DNA of 64,000 nucleotides from Urechis unicinctus (lineage: Eukaryota; Annelida; Polychaeta; Xenopneusta; Urechidae), in NCBI GenBank assembly GCA_034190875.2, contig CM067343.1:22309076-22373075 (forward strand), given 5' to 3'. Below the pieces are notes generated by a model. The model worked only from the letters and a program-made list of their open reading frames with translations. It had not been told where the DNA came from and did no database searches. Both the position numbers and the translations under genes were made by a program. Of this stretch, positions 62,951 to 64,000 are shown one piece after another; the first letter of the stretch is position 1; every line of letters begins with the position of its first letter.

Positions 62951-64000
62951 AAGGTTATATATCCGTCAACGATTTCGGAACAAATTTTATTCTGTGTTAT
63001 GCATCCATCACATTGATTGTCTCACCTCCGAAGCCCCAGGCAATCCGCCCCTAATATAGACTTTAGACTCTGAGACATGGCATTCCACCAAGGGCAGATA
63101 TCGTGAAGTGCAATGAATTGGCTAAACCAGCACAAGTAAAAATCATTGATTCATGATATTGACGAGTAATTCAATTAACTTGACTAATATGTATCGGCGG
63201 TGATAAGACAATTATTTACACGGTAGCACTCTTGTCTATTTGTTCCGCGTATCTGGTGTCGTGGTTAAGTTATCACTCTAGCAATAAACTCGTACGTAAC
63301 TCAATCAGTTTACTGTGTCCTGCTTATTGCCCAGAGGTCTTTGATGTATTTCAGGCACGCTGTAATGAAAACTATCGTCAGACTGGGGTCCATTATTTGA
63401 AGATAAGGAATGGTGAATGAGTGTCTTCCATTAATCGCTAACATACATATATACATTGGTATGGAATCATATACCGCTCTTGAAATATCGGACAAAACAC
63501 AGTCCATTTGATTGAATGCCACACTCGCCCCCGAGCAACTGCATCGCGTACCATGATGCATGTCCTATTAATTAGTATCACCCAGGGACATATTCTCTTT
63601 TTAAAACTTCATTGGAAATAAATAGGATGCACATCAAAGCCCTTAACCCTTGAAATTGTAAAACTTGACCTTTCCTCTTCTACTGATAATTTTGTTAACC
63701 AAGAAGACTCGAATTACATTGAGCCATTAAGTGCAAGTAAGAATATGGACGCTAAAGCTTTGTATTGCAGTGAATATATCAATATTTATTATATATGTTG
63801 TGTCAAGATTTAACTAGAATACCAGTAAATACATTCCCTACGGAAATCGAACCAAAGTGACATTGTAGCTAAATTTTGTGGTTGGATACATTCACGAGGC
63901 CAGCTCATCTAATTCGTTCAAGGAGATAAAATGCGGATATTCAGAGTAGGCATTTTACTTGTGCAAAATAACTATTAAACTGTCACCTCACGTTGCCGGT
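62951..64000 (+). repeat. Large tandem array, unit C (truncated by the window end)
   Basis: Starts with the same 'ttatatatccgtcaac' border. It carries an internal deletion: sequence equivalent to unit A 50,340 joins directly to the equivalent of 51,800 at about 63,733 ('ccattaagtgcaagtaagaa'). This loses about 1.46 kb, including the first nested copy. Confidence 0.8.

Overview
This is animal nuclear DNA: AT-rich, intron-bearing, and packed with microsatellites, minisatellites and decayed mobile elements. Three host genes can be followed exon by exon. The gene content (an expanded-type CARD/NACHT receptor, a P2X7 intracellular-domain relative, Polinton relics) suggests a marine invertebrate, possibly a deuterostome such as amphioxus, a hemichordate or an echinoderm. 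That placement is inference, and I cannot name a species.

Layout. 1-9 kb: (TA)n tract, minus-strand relics of a virus-like (Polinton-type) structural module, a THAP9/P-like transposase scrap, and dispersed and tandem repeats. 9.9-17.2 kb (minus): an 11-exon NOD-like receptor with the order CARD, CARD, acidic linker, a third CARD-like domain, NACHT and a diverged leucine-rich tail, about 1430 aa. 17.5-18 kb: relic of a Polinton protein-primed DNA polymerase B. 18-29.6 kb: repeats, a tRNA-derived SINE, a long degenerate TA tract and a C2H2 zinc-finger relic. 29.9-36.5 kb (plus): a complete ABTB1 orthologue, 11 exons and 476 codons. 36.7-37.2 kb: a TTAA-flanked MITE. 38.2-40.1 kb (minus): a complete TEX264 orthologue, 3 exons, convergent with ABTB1.

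40,235-46,422 is a 6.19-kb element that I delimit by short terminal inverted repeats and an exact 8-bp target duplication (CTATCGGT). It sits about 130 bp upstream of the TEX264 start. It carries a broken THAP-domain transposase-like gene (plus), a broken gene for the P2X7 C-terminal cysteine domain (minus), a coiled-coil gene (minus) and subterminal tandem repeats at both ends. It is the best candidate here for an undescribed system.

47.6-64 kb holds no recognisable gene. It is an array of three direct copies of a 6-7 kb unit (from about 49,556, 55,711 and 62,951), headed by a partial inverted copy split by a (TA)n tract. Exon borders were assigned by reading-frame phase and consensus splice sites, without transcript data.
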